Shown one piece after another: positions 23,753 to 32,806 of a stretch of 64,000 nt of DNA. Source of the DNA: QYQD01 sp040755415 (GTDB lineage Bacteria; Desulfobacterota; QYQD01); NCBI GenBank assembly GCA_040755415.1, contig JBFMAZ010000043.1, positions 1-64,000 of the forward strand, read 5' to 3'. The stretch's first letter is position 1. The number at the start of each line of letters is the position of its first letter. Both the position numbers and the translations under genes were made by a program. Under the pieces are notes generated by a model, which saw only the letters and a program-made list of their open reading frames with translations, had not been told where the DNA came from and did not search any database.

Positions 23753-24349
23753 CTAAAAAAAGATTACGTAGGATAGACCGATAGCCAGAGGGACGGTAAG
23801 GTTATCATCAATTGGGGAAGGGAAAAGCTCGGTCAGAGTTCCCGCCAGGGCGGGCAGAAGATGTTTTAAGGGCTCGCGGCCAAAATATACGGCCAGAATT
23901 ATCCAGGCCGAAACAAAAAAGGCCGCACTCCCCTCTACAGTCTTATCCCCTATCCTGTGTCTCCCTAAACGCTGACCGGCCAGGGCGGCCGCGGCATCAG
24001 ACAAGGTTTGTACTACCAACGCCGCAATAGCGATCTGTTTTGGAAAGAGGATGATAGTCAGGCCGGAACCAGCGAGATAGTAAAGGCTGGCTGCAGGTCT
24101 GCTATATTCCCTGTCGCGTAATAGATTTTTGGCGATGCGCAGGTATATCCTTCCCAGCCACTTTATTTTGAGCCTGGCCAGATCAATGATTATGAAGGCG
24201 GCTGCCACCGGAAAAAAGAGGTACAAAAAGATATTTTCCGGCAGATACATGTAGGCCAATGGGATGCACAGGCCGCAAAGATGAAAGGCCTTTCTCCAGT
24301 ATTCGACTGCTGCTATCGGAGACTGCCCGCTTTTCATATCAATCTTCAT
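23753..24349 (-). CDS. Diacylglycerol/polyprenol kinase family protein (DGK1/Sec59/VTE5-like)
   Basis: A 198-residue multi-spanning membrane protein, about five to six helices (FHLCGLCIPLAYMYLP, FLYLFFPVAAAFIIID and others). The family signature DAAAALAGQRLGRHRIGDK followed by TVEGSAAFF is the conserved CTP-dependent lipid-kinase loop. In bacteria it could phosphorylate a polyprenol or a lipid alcohol; substrate not determinable here. Single gene transcribed away from the sensor kinase. Confidence 0.85.
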   Translation of the reverse strand: MKIDMKSGQSPIAAVEYWRKAFHLCGLCIPLAYMYLPENIFLYLFFPVAAAFIIIDLARLKIKWLGRIYLRIAKNLLRDREYSRPAASLYYLAGSGLTIILFPKQIAIAALVVQTLSDAAAALAGQRLGRHRIGDKTVEGSAAFFVSAWIILAVYFGREPLKHLLPALAGTLTELFPSPIDDNLTVPLAIGLSYVIFF

Positions 24350-24550
24350 CGCTCTCTAACCTTGAACCGTGAACCTTGGAACTTTGAACCTGAGTAGTCG
24401 TATCTTTTGAATCTCTTTATTCGCCGTATCAAGGGCTATAATAAGAGAAAAAAAGCACATTATCTTAAATATTCTTATGACTTCAATTAATAAGGTCGAT
24501 GAATAATTACATAAAACCTTGTTAAAAGAAACTGAGAAAGAACAAAGGAC
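24350..24550. repeat. Divergent spacer with TTGAACC-type repeats
   Basis: Positions 24358-24392 contain degenerate tandem words (cttgaaccgtgaaccttgg, aactttgaacctgag). The rest (24393-24550) is AT-rich and probably holds the promoter of the histidine kinase gene; no clear -35/-10 was defined. Confidence 0.5.
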
Positions 24551-25783
24551 ATGCTGAACGGATCACTTGCCGAAATAAGAAAAAGGCCCTGGATTAATAA
24601 TAAAGGGTTCATAGATGATCTTTATACACCAGAGGTCAATCCAGAAATTGAATTTAATAAGTTTAGACCTGCATCTGCTTTAGGGGCTAATACATACGAG
24701 GTCTTATTTGCACATATCCCCGATCAGGTCGTCGTGTTAGATCGCAAAGGCAATATCGTTGAAGTCAGCCCTTCTGTGTGCATGGAGCTTGGCTACTCAC
24801 AGGATGAGATGCTAACTATGCGGTATAGTGATATTACTGCTTCAGAGGGGGCAAAAACATCTTCCAGCCTTTTCAAGAAGGATATGGCAGACCGGCCAGT
24901 TACCTTTAAAACCGCTTATGTCTGTAAAAATGGCGAAATAAAACCTGTGGAGGTAGCTTGCCGTGCCATATCCTGCCATTCAAAGAGATTTTTCCTGACA
25001 GTTGCCAGAGATATTACAGAGCAACAGAAAAGAGAGACTAGGGTTGAAAAAGCCTATGCAGAGATGCAAACCCTGGAGCAAATGAGGAGCCAATACCTGG
25101 CCGGCATCGTCCATGATCTGAAGACACCTCTGACGGCGGTCAAAGGCTTTATCGATATGATGTTGAGCGGGAAGGCAGGGCCGCTTACGGTCAAGCAGGA
25201 GAAATTCCTGCGGAGTTGTTCCTTGGCCATTAGTCGTGAGGCTGAGCTGGTAGAAGGCCTTGAAAATTATGCCCGGACCAAGGGTAAAAAACCGGTTATA
25301 AATAAAGGAGCGGTCGATATTAGCGATGTTTTAAGAAAGAGCCTGGCCTGGCTGGAGCCTCTCGCTGAACTCAAAAATATAACTATGGAAACAGAGATAG
25401 AAGACGGCCCCATGATCATACAGGGTGACGCACATCAGTTGAGCAGGGTATTTAATAACCTTTTTTCCAATGCCGTGAAGTACAACCAGCCCGGAGGCAA
25501 CGTTAAAATTGAGGCCCGGGCCTACGGTCTGGAAAAGGTGTGTATCTCAGTAAAAGATACAGGTATAGGCATTCCGCCTGAAGAACAGGGAAAGATCTTT
25601 GAGCGATATTACCGGGCCAAATCCTCGCATTCCACCAGGGCCCCGGGTATGGGAATCGGGCTTGCGGTAGTCAGGGACATCATCCGGCTCCACGGCGGTG
25701 AGATTTTTGTAGACAGTGAACCGGCCCGTGGATCCAGCTTTTATACTATCTTCAAGCTCCTGCCACCCCCACACAATAGCTAA
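24551..25783 (+). CDS. PAS-domain sensor histidine kinase (orphan)
   Basis: A 410-residue cytoplasmic kinase. A PAS domain spans about residues 48-160 (VVLDRKGNIVEVSPSVCMEL ... TVARDITEQQ). It is followed by a HisKA H-box (GIVHDLKTPLTAVKGF), an N-box (RVFNNLFSNAVKYNQPGG), G1 (VKDTGIGIPPEEQGKIFERY) and G2 (GMGIGLAVVRDIIRLHGG). No membrane helix, so the signal is internal. There is no response regulator within the window, so the output is unknown. An ATG at 24551 and no strong ribosome site. Confidence 0.93.
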   Translation: MLNGSLAEIRKRPWINNKGFIDDLYTPEVNPEIEFNKFRPASALGANTYEVLFAHIPDQVVVLDRKGNIVEVSPSVCMELGYSQDEMLTMRYSDITASEGAKTSSSLFKKDMADRPVTFKTAYVCKNGEIKPVEVACRAISCHSKRFFLTVARDITEQQKRETRVEKAYAEMQTLEQMRSQYLAGIVHDLKTPLTAVKGFIDMMLSGKAGPLTVKQEKFLRSCSLAISREAELVEGLENYARTKGKKPVINKGAVDISDVLRKSLAWLEPLAELKNITMETEIEDGPMIIQGDAHQLSRVFNNLFSNAVKYNQPGGNVKIEARAYGLEKVCISVKDTGIGIPPEEQGKIFERYYRAKSSHSTRAPGMGIGLAVVRDIIRLHGGEIFVDSEPARGSSFYTIFKLLPPPHNS

Positions 25784-26077
25784 CCTTTTAACCCTATAAT
25801 GACATTTGTATTTTTAGACCCTTAGTTCTAAATTTCGTGTTTTTTGTGGCAGGAAATCATAATTCGTAGATGCCCGTACTCATGATGCGCCTGCCTGTGC
25901 GATGCACGCAGACAGGCGGCGGTCGCTTGGTTGGCGTTAATGTGTTGTGGTGGCATATCAACTCCAAAGATTTTCATAAATGTTCGCGAGGTACCTTGCT
26001 TTAGATTCCTGGGGGCTTCTTTTTTAGTACCGAGAAGATATTTTTGAAACTGCGGGAAGGGATTGATATAGTGCCAT
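25784..26077 (-). other. Intergenic region with a small minus-strand ORF and GC hairpin
   Basis: A minus-strand frame is open from the end of the L,D-transpeptidase gene to a TAG at 25828. It includes an ATG at 25977 giving 49 codons (MKIFGVDMPPQHINANQATA ...). Inside it is an imperfect hairpin at 25889-25921 (cgcctgcctgtgcg / cgcagacaggcg). Composition does not look like a conserved protein, and the hairpin class recurs between other genes, so this is more likely a repeat than a gene. Confidence 0.4.
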
Positions 26078-26878
26078 TCACGGCGCTTGACCTACAATCA
26101 GCACCCGGGGTCCTTCTTCGAGCACCCGAAATCCCTCTTCATCAGGAAGCGGAGCGATAACCCACTCGTAAAGTATCCTGGCATCCTCCAATACAGGATC
26201 CTTCGGATATTTATAGTATTTTTTCTGCATCGGTTCATCATAAAGTCCAATACAACCATGGGAGGCCGGATAGCCAGGAACGTCACGCCCATGAATCCAG
26301 TACGCTACTCCAGCCTTGGTAACGTAAAAACGGAGGGCATAATTCATAGGATAGGGAATCATGGTTTTTTCAATAAAGTATAATGACGATTTCCGGTGGC
26401 GGTCAACCGCCGTTACCCTGAATTCCCCGGTGGGGGTCTCATTACCCCTCTCACCTGTGGTAATAGGAGCAGAGAAGACCAGGCGTCCGTATTCATACGC
26501 CCCCAGGAACTGCTCCGATAAGTCTATCAGAATAAATTTTGCCTCTGCCTCGGCCGGTGGATAATATGAAGGCAAGGGCGTAAAATCCTTGATATCTTCG
26601 AGCCTATTAGGGATCTTTAAAGGAAACCCCTGGCGGACATGGCGCCGGTCTATGCGGTTAAATCGAAGGACATCCCTCCACTGCTCCCCGAAGACCGACT
26701 CTAGTGTCTCGCCCGGTTTAAGTCTCCAACACTTCCATTCCACATTGACATCACTGGGATAATGAATCTTACACGGAGAGCGCGGCTTGCCTGGATCGGC
26801 ACTCCACACGTCTTCCGGCGCTGACAACGAGAAAAAACCGATGAGGAAGAATGTTAACAAGTGCCGGGGGATATTCAC
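26078..26878 (-). CDS. L,D-transpeptidase (YkuD family), periplasmic
   Basis: A 266-residue exported protein. A signal peptide (LLTFFLIGFFSLSAPEDVW) is followed by a LysM-like segment (WRLKPGETLESVFG ... LKIPN) and a YkuD domain (FILIDLSEQFLGAYEYGRLV). The active-site motif is WIHGRDVPGYPASHGCIGLY, with His and Cys in place. Such enzymes form 3-3 crosslinks or attach lipoproteins in peptidoglycan. The GTG start overlaps the upstream gene's TGA (GTGA), so the two are translationally coupled. Confidence 0.93.
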   Translation of the reverse strand: MNIPRHLLTFFLIGFFSLSAPEDVWSADPGKPRSPCKIHYPSDVNVEWKCWRLKPGETLESVFGEQWRDVLRFNRIDRRHVRQGFPLKIPNRLEDIKDFTPLPSYYPPAEAEAKFILIDLSEQFLGAYEYGRLVFSAPITTGERGNETPTGEFRVTAVDRHRKSSLYFIEKTMIPYPMNYALRFYVTKAGVAYWIHGRDVPGYPASHGCIGLYDEPMQKKYYKYPKDPVLEDARILYEWVIAPLPDEEGFRVLEEGPRVLIVGQAP

Positions 26879-27432
26879 CAGGTCCTGAATCTCCCGGAGT
26901 CTATATGGACAAAATTGGACTTAGGATAATAACCCACGCCGCCATAACCCAAGGTTACAGCGGTCTTTCTCAGGACATCCAGATCTACCCGCGGGATGGA
27001 TATATCTATGGCCTTCCCGGACAGATGCATGCTGTTCTTCACAACTCCCCTGCCCTCCCGCCTGAGCAGGTCATTGTACTCCGGCGATCTGTAACCGGAG
27101 ATAATGTGTATTTCGTTGCCTCCACCCAGGCCCTTATCCACGGCGTTCAAAAATTCAATTACGTCTATATCCATTTTCTTTACTTTCTGGGTATAATGAC
27201 ACCGGAGGATATAATTGAGGTCACTGAGTGCCCCGGGATCGTACGCGCCCCATGGATCCCTGTAAGTTACCTTCAGTCTTTCTTCTGTATGGATATTATA
27301 GAGTGACAGCTTTCCCTCTGGAAGGCCCGGCGCTGTCCACTCTTTCGCAAAGGCCCGTCCGCCGAAGAGCGCAAAGACTCCGGCCAGAGAGGCCTTGAGA
27401 AAGGTCCTTCTGCTCCAAAACTGACCTAACAA
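26875..27432 (-). CDS. YcbK/DUF882-family M15-like peptidase, Tat-exported
   Basis: A 185-residue protein with a twin-arginine signal (SRRTFLKASLAGVFALFGG) and a DUF882/Peptidase_M15_2 domain. Zinc motifs are IISGYRSPEYNDLLR, NSMHLSGKAIDISIP and YYPKSNFVHIDSG. It is expected to trim peptidoglycan cross-links or stems in the periplasm. It precedes and overlaps an L,D-transpeptidase gene, the pairing often seen for the YcbB/YcbK couple in Gram-negatives. TTG start with aggtgg upstream. Confidence 0.92.
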   Translation of the reverse strand: MLGQFWSRRTFLKASLAGVFALFGGRAFAKEWTAPGLPEGKLSLYNIHTEERLKVTYRDPWGAYDPGALSDLNYILRCHYTQKVKKMDIDVIEFLNAVDKGLGGGNEIHIISGYRSPEYNDLLRREGRGVVKNSMHLSGKAIDISIPRVDLDVLRKTAVTLGYGGVGYYPKSNFVHIDSGRFRTW

Positions 27433-27859
27433 TTTCCACCTCTGTGTGATTAGTTATTCATTATTGGCCAGTGACTAATGACCAATGTAAAAGTTTTCGG
27501 GAGATTAGCACAAAAGGTTAAATAAAGTCAATTTCCCAGGTTCTATCCTGACTCGCAGTTGTCAAAAGGCAGGTAATGTGCTTATAATAAAAAATATGCT
27601 GCGAGCCTATGGACAAGATTGAAGTTCCCCCGCAGCAAGCTGCAGGGAATGCACTCGCTATGTATGTTCAAAAAGTGGAGACCAAAGGAAGATGCCTTAA
27701 GGCTTTTGAACATCGCCCGGGAGCACGAGTGGGCCGTAAGCTTTGAATATACAATCCATTCAAACTTCACCTGGGCCTTAATAGAGAACACCTCTTTACC
27801 CAGAACTGGCTCCTAAAAAACATCCAAAAGATAAAGGGATCAAATAGACGGAAAGTCCG
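27433..27859. repeat. Intergenic region with repeats and one dispersed palindrome copy
   Basis: A 427-bp spacer. Positions 27460-27485 carry the GTCA/TGACC repeat vocabulary. Positions 27625-27670 hold a palindrome (ccccgcagcaagctgcaggg) followed by aatgcactcgctatgtatg, matching part of the spacer at 3005-3033. Two ORFs of 65-69 codons across it are unconvincing. Any promoter for the gene at 27860 would lie in the 3' part. Confidence 0.6.
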
Positions 27860-28486
27860 GTGAGCGAAGAATTTGATACGCGGTTGAAGCAACTGGAAAA
27901 ACGGGTTCGCCATCTTAAGTGGCTTGTAGAGATTACGCTCGTAGTCCTCATTATAGCGACGGTCCACTTATTCTATGTGAAACTCAACCTGCAATCAGAG
28001 AAAAAGTCACCGCACGCATATAAGGCCGGCCTGAAGGAAGGAGTTGAGAAGGCTTCCGGGTATACGGATAGTCAACCAGAGCTTGTCCTCCTGGGGGCAA
28101 ATCGGAATCCGCTACAAGGGCAAAATATCATGGCAATAGTGGGAAGAAACCCGGATAAATCGGCCTGGCTTAGTTTTCGGATTATAGAACGGAACCAGGG
28201 CGGCAGAACCACCGGCCCGGTCTTCCTAAAAGTATATACCTCTGATCCCATTATTCTCGGTTCTCCAAGTACCGACGAACCAGACTTTCACTACGAAGGA
28301 TATGTCACCCCCGAACGCCGTCCTATCCCGGCACTCCGGGCCGGTGTCTCAGTTGCGACCCAGTTGAACCTTCAACTCCTGGGCAGAACCTCGTTATCTG
28401 GAACCTATCCTGCCTTGATCAAGGCATATTATGGCGACGGGCAGGTCGCCCAGGCCTATTTCAATTTAGAGATCACCGGGAAATAA
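27860..28486 (+). CDS. Membrane-anchored protein of unknown function
   Basis: A 208-residue protein with a charged coiled-coil-like N-terminus (EEFDTRLKQLEKRVRHLKW), one transmembrane helix (about residues 22-44, LVEITLVVLIIATVHLFYV) and a soluble C-terminal domain with beta-strand character (ELVLLGANRNPLQGQNIM ... TYPALIKAYYGDGQVAQAYF). GTG start with a weak ribosome site. No family recognised; a single gene. Confidence 0.6.
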   Translation: MSEEFDTRLKQLEKRVRHLKWLVEITLVVLIIATVHLFYVKLNLQSEKKSPHAYKAGLKEGVEKASGYTDSQPELVLLGANRNPLQGQNIMAIVGRNPDKSAWLSFRIIERNQGGRTTGPVFLKVYTSDPIILGSPSTDEPDFHYEGYVTPERRPIPALRAGVSVATQLNLQLLGRTSLSGTYPALIKAYYGDGQVAQAYFNLEITGK

Positions 28487-28680
28487 TAAAGACGGGCAAA
28501 TTTGGGACTAATTGACTTAGTATCTTTTAGGTACATCCGGCCAGACCGAGAGCCAGTAAACCTCATTACTATTAGGAATTGTCTGATATTCCAAGAAAAA
28601 TGATATTTAGGGATTGAGGGGACGCTCCCAGGATTAAAGTTTGAAAATGACGGGCGATTTGTGTTTCGTGGTCAGAGGCC

Positions 28681-28953
28681 TCAGCCCGGCTTTTTCGTAC
28701 TGGACCAGATTTGTACCAGAAAGGAGGCGCTGAATATGCAGATAAAAACAAAGATGACCGCGGGCAGGGCCACTTTCTCGTTAAAATGTTTCAAGGCCAG
28801 CACGCTGCCCAGACCGGCATTTTGCATGCCGACTTCAATGGACAAAGCCCGTTTTTTCAGAGTATCAAAACCGAAAGTCTTTCCTGTCATGTAGCCCAAA
28901 AACAACCCCAGGAGATTCAACAGAATTGCGGCCAGGTTTCCCAAGAAAGTCAC
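28681..28953 (-). pseudogene. C-terminal fragment of a bile acid:sodium symporter (BASS) family transporter
   Basis: A 90-codon frame with a GTG start overlapping the previous stop (GTGA). It encodes two to three membrane helices including the conserved block ALSIEVGMQNAGLGSVLAL, then FVFICIFSASFLVQIW. BASS transporters have about 300 residues and ten helices; here only the last third remains and a TAG blocks the frame just upstream. Probably a truncated gene, although the neat overlap means a short product may still be translated. Confidence 0.7.
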
Positions 28954-29360
28954 TGTAACAGGAACCCCCTAAGTTTTGCTGCAAAGAAAGGCGATCCCAA
29001 AGATATTACAAGGGCAAAAATAAACAGGTTGCCTTTAAGAATATTAAAAACCTGAAAAATCTCTCGCCATGATTTTCCGGAAACGTAATGGCCAAATAGA
29101 AACTCAAACAACAGGGTCATAGATACCCATTGGAGCCCGATGAAAATGAAGGTGATTCCGTCATTTTTGCCAAAATATGGGGCCGCAAGATATGCTATGA
29201 GAAAAATAAAAAAAGATAGCATGGTCCCGCTAAGTGGTAATGCTATATTTTGACCAAGGTTAGGCAACAGGACCTTTTCGCGAAATACACCATTAACTAT
29301 TGCCATGACAACCATAATTAACCAGATGCCACTTGCTTTTAAGGCTAACTTGATTGTCAT
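28950..29360 (-). CDS. Small four-helix membrane protein, unknown function
   Basis: A 136-residue very hydrophobic protein with about four transmembrane helices (GIWLIMVVMAIVNGVF, LPLSGTMLSFFIFLIAYL, FIFIGLQWVSMTLLFEFLFG, NLFIFALVISLGSPFF). Good aggag ribosome site. From memory, similar short membrane proteins are found as lone hypothetical genes. Its stop overlaps the BASS fragment, so the two may be co-transcribed. Confidence 0.7.
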   Translation of the reverse strand: MTIKLALKASGIWLIMVVMAIVNGVFREKVLLPNLGQNIALPLSGTMLSFFIFLIAYLAAPYFGKNDGITFIFIGLQWVSMTLLFEFLFGHYVSGKSWREIFQVFNILKGNLFIFALVISLGSPFFAAKLRGFLLQ

Positions 29361-29501
29361 GTATTACTCCTGACGAATAAAAGTTTCTGCGGTGTGAAGC
29401 CGACCATAAAAACTATAGTTGAACTGAACCGCGCACGCTCACGCTATTATTTGGAAATTTATCGGCTCAGCCCTGGCCATAATAGGCAACAAACTAAGGT
29501 A

Positions 29502-30164
29502 CTACCTCAGGCCGTCTATCTCTTCATGCAATCGTTTAAAGAAGTTCACCATAAAACGGTGGCGGCTACGGGCCAGTCGTTTACCCTCTGAGGTAAGCAT
29601 ACGGCTATGAACCTTTTTCAACTTAACACTAAATTCCCGAAAAGCCGTATCTTCTATACTGTAGGGTTCGGTCTGCAAGATATCTACCTGAGAGTTGTGC
29701 AGCCTGGCGCCGATCTCGCCGGCAAAAAGAAAGGAACGGCCTATCCCCACCGCCCCGATGGAGTCAAGTTTATCCGCATCAAAGAGTACTCTGGCCTCAA
29801 GGGTCCGGGGGTTATTTTCCCCTCGAAAGCGGTGGGTGGCGATACAATGCGTAACCGCCTTTATCAGGTCTTCATCATGGGTATGCCTCCGTAAGACCTC
29901 TTCGGCCATTTCTGCGCCGCATGCGGCGTGACAAATGCCTCCATTGCTCTTCGTCTCGGTCTCCCGGCCAATGTCGTGCAGGATAGCCGCTAATTTCAGG
30001 ACATGGAGATCAGCCCCCTCCCTCTCCCCGATATGCACGGCCAGAGTATAGACACGCTCCACATGATCCCAGGCATGGCTCCGGCTGCCATTTTTATAGA
30101 TCTGCCGGGCCTCATCTCTAATCTTTTTTTCTAATTGATTAAGGTTATCTTTCAACTGATCCAT
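29502..30164 (-). CDS. HD-domain phosphohydrolase
   Basis: A 220-residue HD-superfamily protein. Metal ligands are in HAWDHVERVYTLAVHIG, KLAAILHDIGRE, CIATHRFRG and DADKLDSIGAVG. Family members hydrolyse nucleotides or phosphoesters. It is the last gene of an operon after cca and a radical SAM gene, with a 3-bp gap to the latter, so a nucleotide or RNA-related role is plausible. Confidence 0.88.
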   Translation of the reverse strand: MDQLKDNLNQLEKKIRDEARQIYKNGSRSHAWDHVERVYTLAVHIGEREGADLHVLKLAAILHDIGRETETKSNGGICHAACGAEMAEEVLRRHTHDEDLIKAVTHCIATHRFRGENNPRTLEARVLFDADKLDSIGAVGIGRSFLFAGEIGARLHNSQVDILQTEPYSIEDTAFREFSVKLKKVHSRMLTSEGKRLARSRHRFMVNFFKRLHEEIDGLR

Positions 30165-30167
30165 AGC

Positions 30168-31112
30168 CTAAAACCGTAACCGTGAACTTTTCAACCGGCT
30201 AAAGTATTTACCCTGAAAGCTGCCCCTTTCCTTGAGGGCAGTTTTGATGGCATTTATCGTACCCATCTTATCCCTGGCCCAGAGGGGAGCCACCAATTCC
30301 TCTGGCCCGGGGTCACCGGTCAAACGTTGAATAACCACGTCCGGAGGTATCAATTCCAGGACAGCGCAGACTAAGTCCACGTATTCCTGCTGCGTAAGGG
30401 GGGTATACTCGCCTATTTTAAAAAGATTTCCCATGCCACACCCTTTGACTACGTAGAGGAGGTGGATTTTTAACCCTTGGATGTCCAACCTGGCGACCAG
30501 CCGCGCTGTTTCAAGCATATCCTCTTTTGTCTCTCCCGGCAACCCCAGTATTATGTGCGCGCAAACAGGAAGCCCCGCCTTCTTCGTCATATTTACTGCT
30601 TGGATAAAATCAGCTACCGTATGCCCCCGATTGATAAACTCAAGGGTCCGGTCATGGGCGGATTGAAGGCCGTACTCCATCCATACCAGATACTTCTCCT
30701 GATAGGAGGCAAGAAGGGCCAGGATATCGTCACTGATGCAATCCGGCCTGGTGCCGATAGCCAGTCCGACGATGTCCTCGTCCGTTAAGGCTTCCTCATA
30801 TCTTTGCCTTAATATCGGAAGCGGCGCATATGTGTTGGAAAAGGACTGAAAATAGGCGATAAATTTCCTGGCCCCATACCGCCGGCCCAGAAATGATTTG
30901 GCCTGCCTGATCTGTTCGGAGATGGGCATACCTCGCCTGAAAGCGCCGGTCCCGGAGCCATAGGCATTACAGTAAATACAGCCCTGCGTCGATTTCGTCC
31001 CGTCCCGGTTAGGACAGGTAAAACCGGCGTCTATGGGTATCTTCTGCACCCGGCAGCCATAGAGGCTGCGCAAGTAATGATTAAGGTCGTTATAGAGCCT
31101 GTCTTCAGCCAT
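30168..31112 (-). CDS. TIGR01212-type radical SAM protein (YhcC-like)
   Basis: A 314-residue radical SAM protein. The cluster motif is FTCPNRDGTKSTQGCIYCNA, the widely spaced variant typical of the TIGR01212/YhcC group. The downstream part has the usual AYFQSFSNTYAPL and HIILGLPGETKEDM. The reaction is unknown in the family. Middle gene of the cca operon (10-bp gap from cca, 3-bp gap to the HD gene). Confidence 0.92.
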   Translation of the reverse strand: MAEDRLYNDLNHYLRSLYGCRVQKIPIDAGFTCPNRDGTKSTQGCIYCNAYGSGTGAFRRGMPISEQIRQAKSFLGRRYGARKFIAYFQSFSNTYAPLPILRQRYEEALTDEDIVGLAIGTRPDCISDDILALLASYQEKYLVWMEYGLQSAHDRTLEFINRGHTVADFIQAVNMTKKAGLPVCAHIILGLPGETKEDMLETARLVARLDIQGLKIHLLYVVKGCGMGNLFKIGEYTPLTQQEYVDLVCAVLELIPPDVVIQRLTGDPGPEELVAPLWARDKMGTINAIKTALKERGSFQGKYFSRLKSSRLRF

Positions 31113-31122
31113 TAACCGTTAG

Positions 31123-32589
31123 TTATTTGTAATATTCACCTTCCTTTAAACGCGCCGTCACCCAGTCTAATGCCTCGTCCCGGGTACTTATCAGACCATC
31201 GATCTGGACATCCTCCAGTTCCTCCATCAAGACCTTAAAAAAGGGGCCCGGTTCAAGATGAAAGATGTTTATCAGATCATGGCCGGTTATAAGCCGCGGA
31301 CGGGTAAGAAGCGGCTTTACCTTCTCCTGATAGAAAGTAATCGTGGTCTCGAAGAGTTGCACCAACAAGGCCTCACAATCATCCGGCTTGGCCGGGCCGA
31401 GGCCGGCCAGGCTATCGGCCATAGCCAGGACAAACAATCCAATAAGCTCGTCTCCCGTCTCCCGAACCAACCGTCCCAGGGCCCGCGGTGTTACCTCCCC
31501 GGACCTTAAGACATTTACCAGATGAAAAGGCCGCATATGGAGATAGATCAGCTTCTCCACAAACTCAAGGTGCTTGTGGCTCCATTTAAGCCTCCGGGCA
31601 AAATTGGCAAATATAGCCGCACCGACCTGATCGTGGTTGTAAAAGGTGAATTTTTCGGCGCTCTCCTCCGCTGTCTTGGGTTTTCCTGCATCATGAAAAA
31701 GTGCTGCCCATTTCAGGAGAACAGATTTTGCGTCATGTTGCAGATACTCCTCTATCTCTCCCTTGTACTTATCAGGGAAATAATCCGCCGGATTAGCCTC
31801 GATTTTTTCTATATAGTAAAGGGTAAGAAAGGAATGGTCATAAACATCCAGGTGATGGTAGCCATATTGCTGTACACCGTGCATGTCCTCTATTTCCGGA
31901 CAGATCGCTGCAAAAAGACCGTCTTCCGCCATCCATCGCAAGGCGGGATAACTATTTTTTGCACCTAACAGGGTGTTCAATTCATAGGCTATACGCTCTA
32001 CAGAGGTATTTTTGATGAGCGCCCCGTATCTTCTTACCATTTCCCGGGATGCGGTATCTATTTTAAAATCAAGGGTAGCGGCAAACCGGTAGGCCCTCAG
32101 CATACGCAAGGGGTCATCTATTATGCCCTGCCCGGTTATGAAGCGGATTAGTCTGTCTTCAATGTCTGCACGTCCACCCACCGGATCGATAAGGGTTAGG
32201 GGGGCCTCAAGCTTATCGTCAGTAAAGCAAACGGCCAGGGCATTTATGGTCAGGTCACGCAGGCTTAGGTCTTCCTCCAGGGTCTGGCTCCCTTTGCGAA
32301 ATTCCGCAAAGTCTATCTGATAGCCCTCAAAGACTACCCGGGCCACCTTCTCAACATCGTCCAGGAGGATAAAGGTGCCGTGCACAGTTTCCGCAAAATT
32401 CTGCGCCAGTGCCAGCGCGTCTCTGGAAACCGTAAGATCGATGTCCTTTACCTCCTGGCCGAGAATCATATCCCGGATGGTGCCGCCCGCCATGCAAATC
32501 TTGATCCCTTCACGTGCGCACTTGTATACGAATCCCAGGACTTGCGGCGGCAAAAAACCCCGGACATCGAGCCTTAAAAAATCAGCCAT
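31123..32589 (-). CDS. cca: CCA-adding enzyme / tRNA nucleotidyltransferase with HD domain
   Basis: A 488-residue class II nucleotidyltransferase. Head: MAGGTIRDMILGQEVKDIDL, with the carboxylates DID. Then LSLRDLTINALAV (RRD-like motif), DPLRMLRAYRFAATL and VERIAYELN. The C-terminal half holds an HD domain (WAALFHDAGKPKT) followed by a tail domain. It should complete or repair the CCA end of tRNA, or act as an A-adding enzyme; the two activities cannot be told apart by eye. First gene of a three-gene operon. Confidence 0.92.
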   Translation of the reverse strand: MADFLRLDVRGFLPPQVLGFVYKCAREGIKICMAGGTIRDMILGQEVKDIDLTVSRDALALAQNFAETVHGTFILLDDVEKVARVVFEGYQIDFAEFRKGSQTLEEDLSLRDLTINALAVCFTDDKLEAPLTLIDPVGGRADIEDRLIRFITGQGIIDDPLRMLRAYRFAATLDFKIDTASREMVRRYGALIKNTSVERIAYELNTLLGAKNSYPALRWMAEDGLFAAICPEIEDMHGVQQYGYHHLDVYDHSFLTLYYIEKIEANPADYFPDKYKGEIEEYLQHDAKSVLLKWAALFHDAGKPKTAEESAEKFTFYNHDQVGAAIFANFARRLKWSHKHLEFVEKLIYLHMRPFHLVNVLRSGEVTPRALGRLVRETGDELIGLFVLAMADSLAGLGPAKPDDCEALLVQLFETTITFYQEKVKPLLTRPRLITGHDLINIFHLEPGPFFKVLMEELEDVQIDGLISTRDEALDWVTARLKEGEYYK

Positions 32590-32674
32590 GAAATACTTTT
32601 AACAGGTAGCAGGGGGTTTTTCAAGAAAATCGACAGGCCCAAGTCGCGAGATTATAGTAAAGGCACTAAATGAA

Positions 32675-32720
32675 CTACCCCGCAGCCAGCTACGACGAAG
32701 CAAGCTTCGGGGAATTTAAC
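32675..32720. repeat. Copy of the dispersed GCAGC-palindrome repeat
   Basis: tgaactaccccgcagccagc and caagcttcggggaatttaac form an inverted repeat (ccccg ... cggggaatt). It is related to copies near 27625, 40904 and 3005. It lies downstream of a minus-strand pair and upstream of cca. Confidence 0.6.
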
Positions 32721-32806
32721 CCGATAACTCACAAAAATCTGCGTAATCTGTGGATTAAATTCGAATTTTGGGACAAAACCCTGATACGGATCAGTGATCC
32801 ACCCTA

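Noticed and set aside
27582..27816. Two overlapping ORFs of 65-69 codons in the spacer before 27860
   Set aside because: Composition is unlike protein and they lie on the dispersed palindrome repeat; neither has a good ribosome site.
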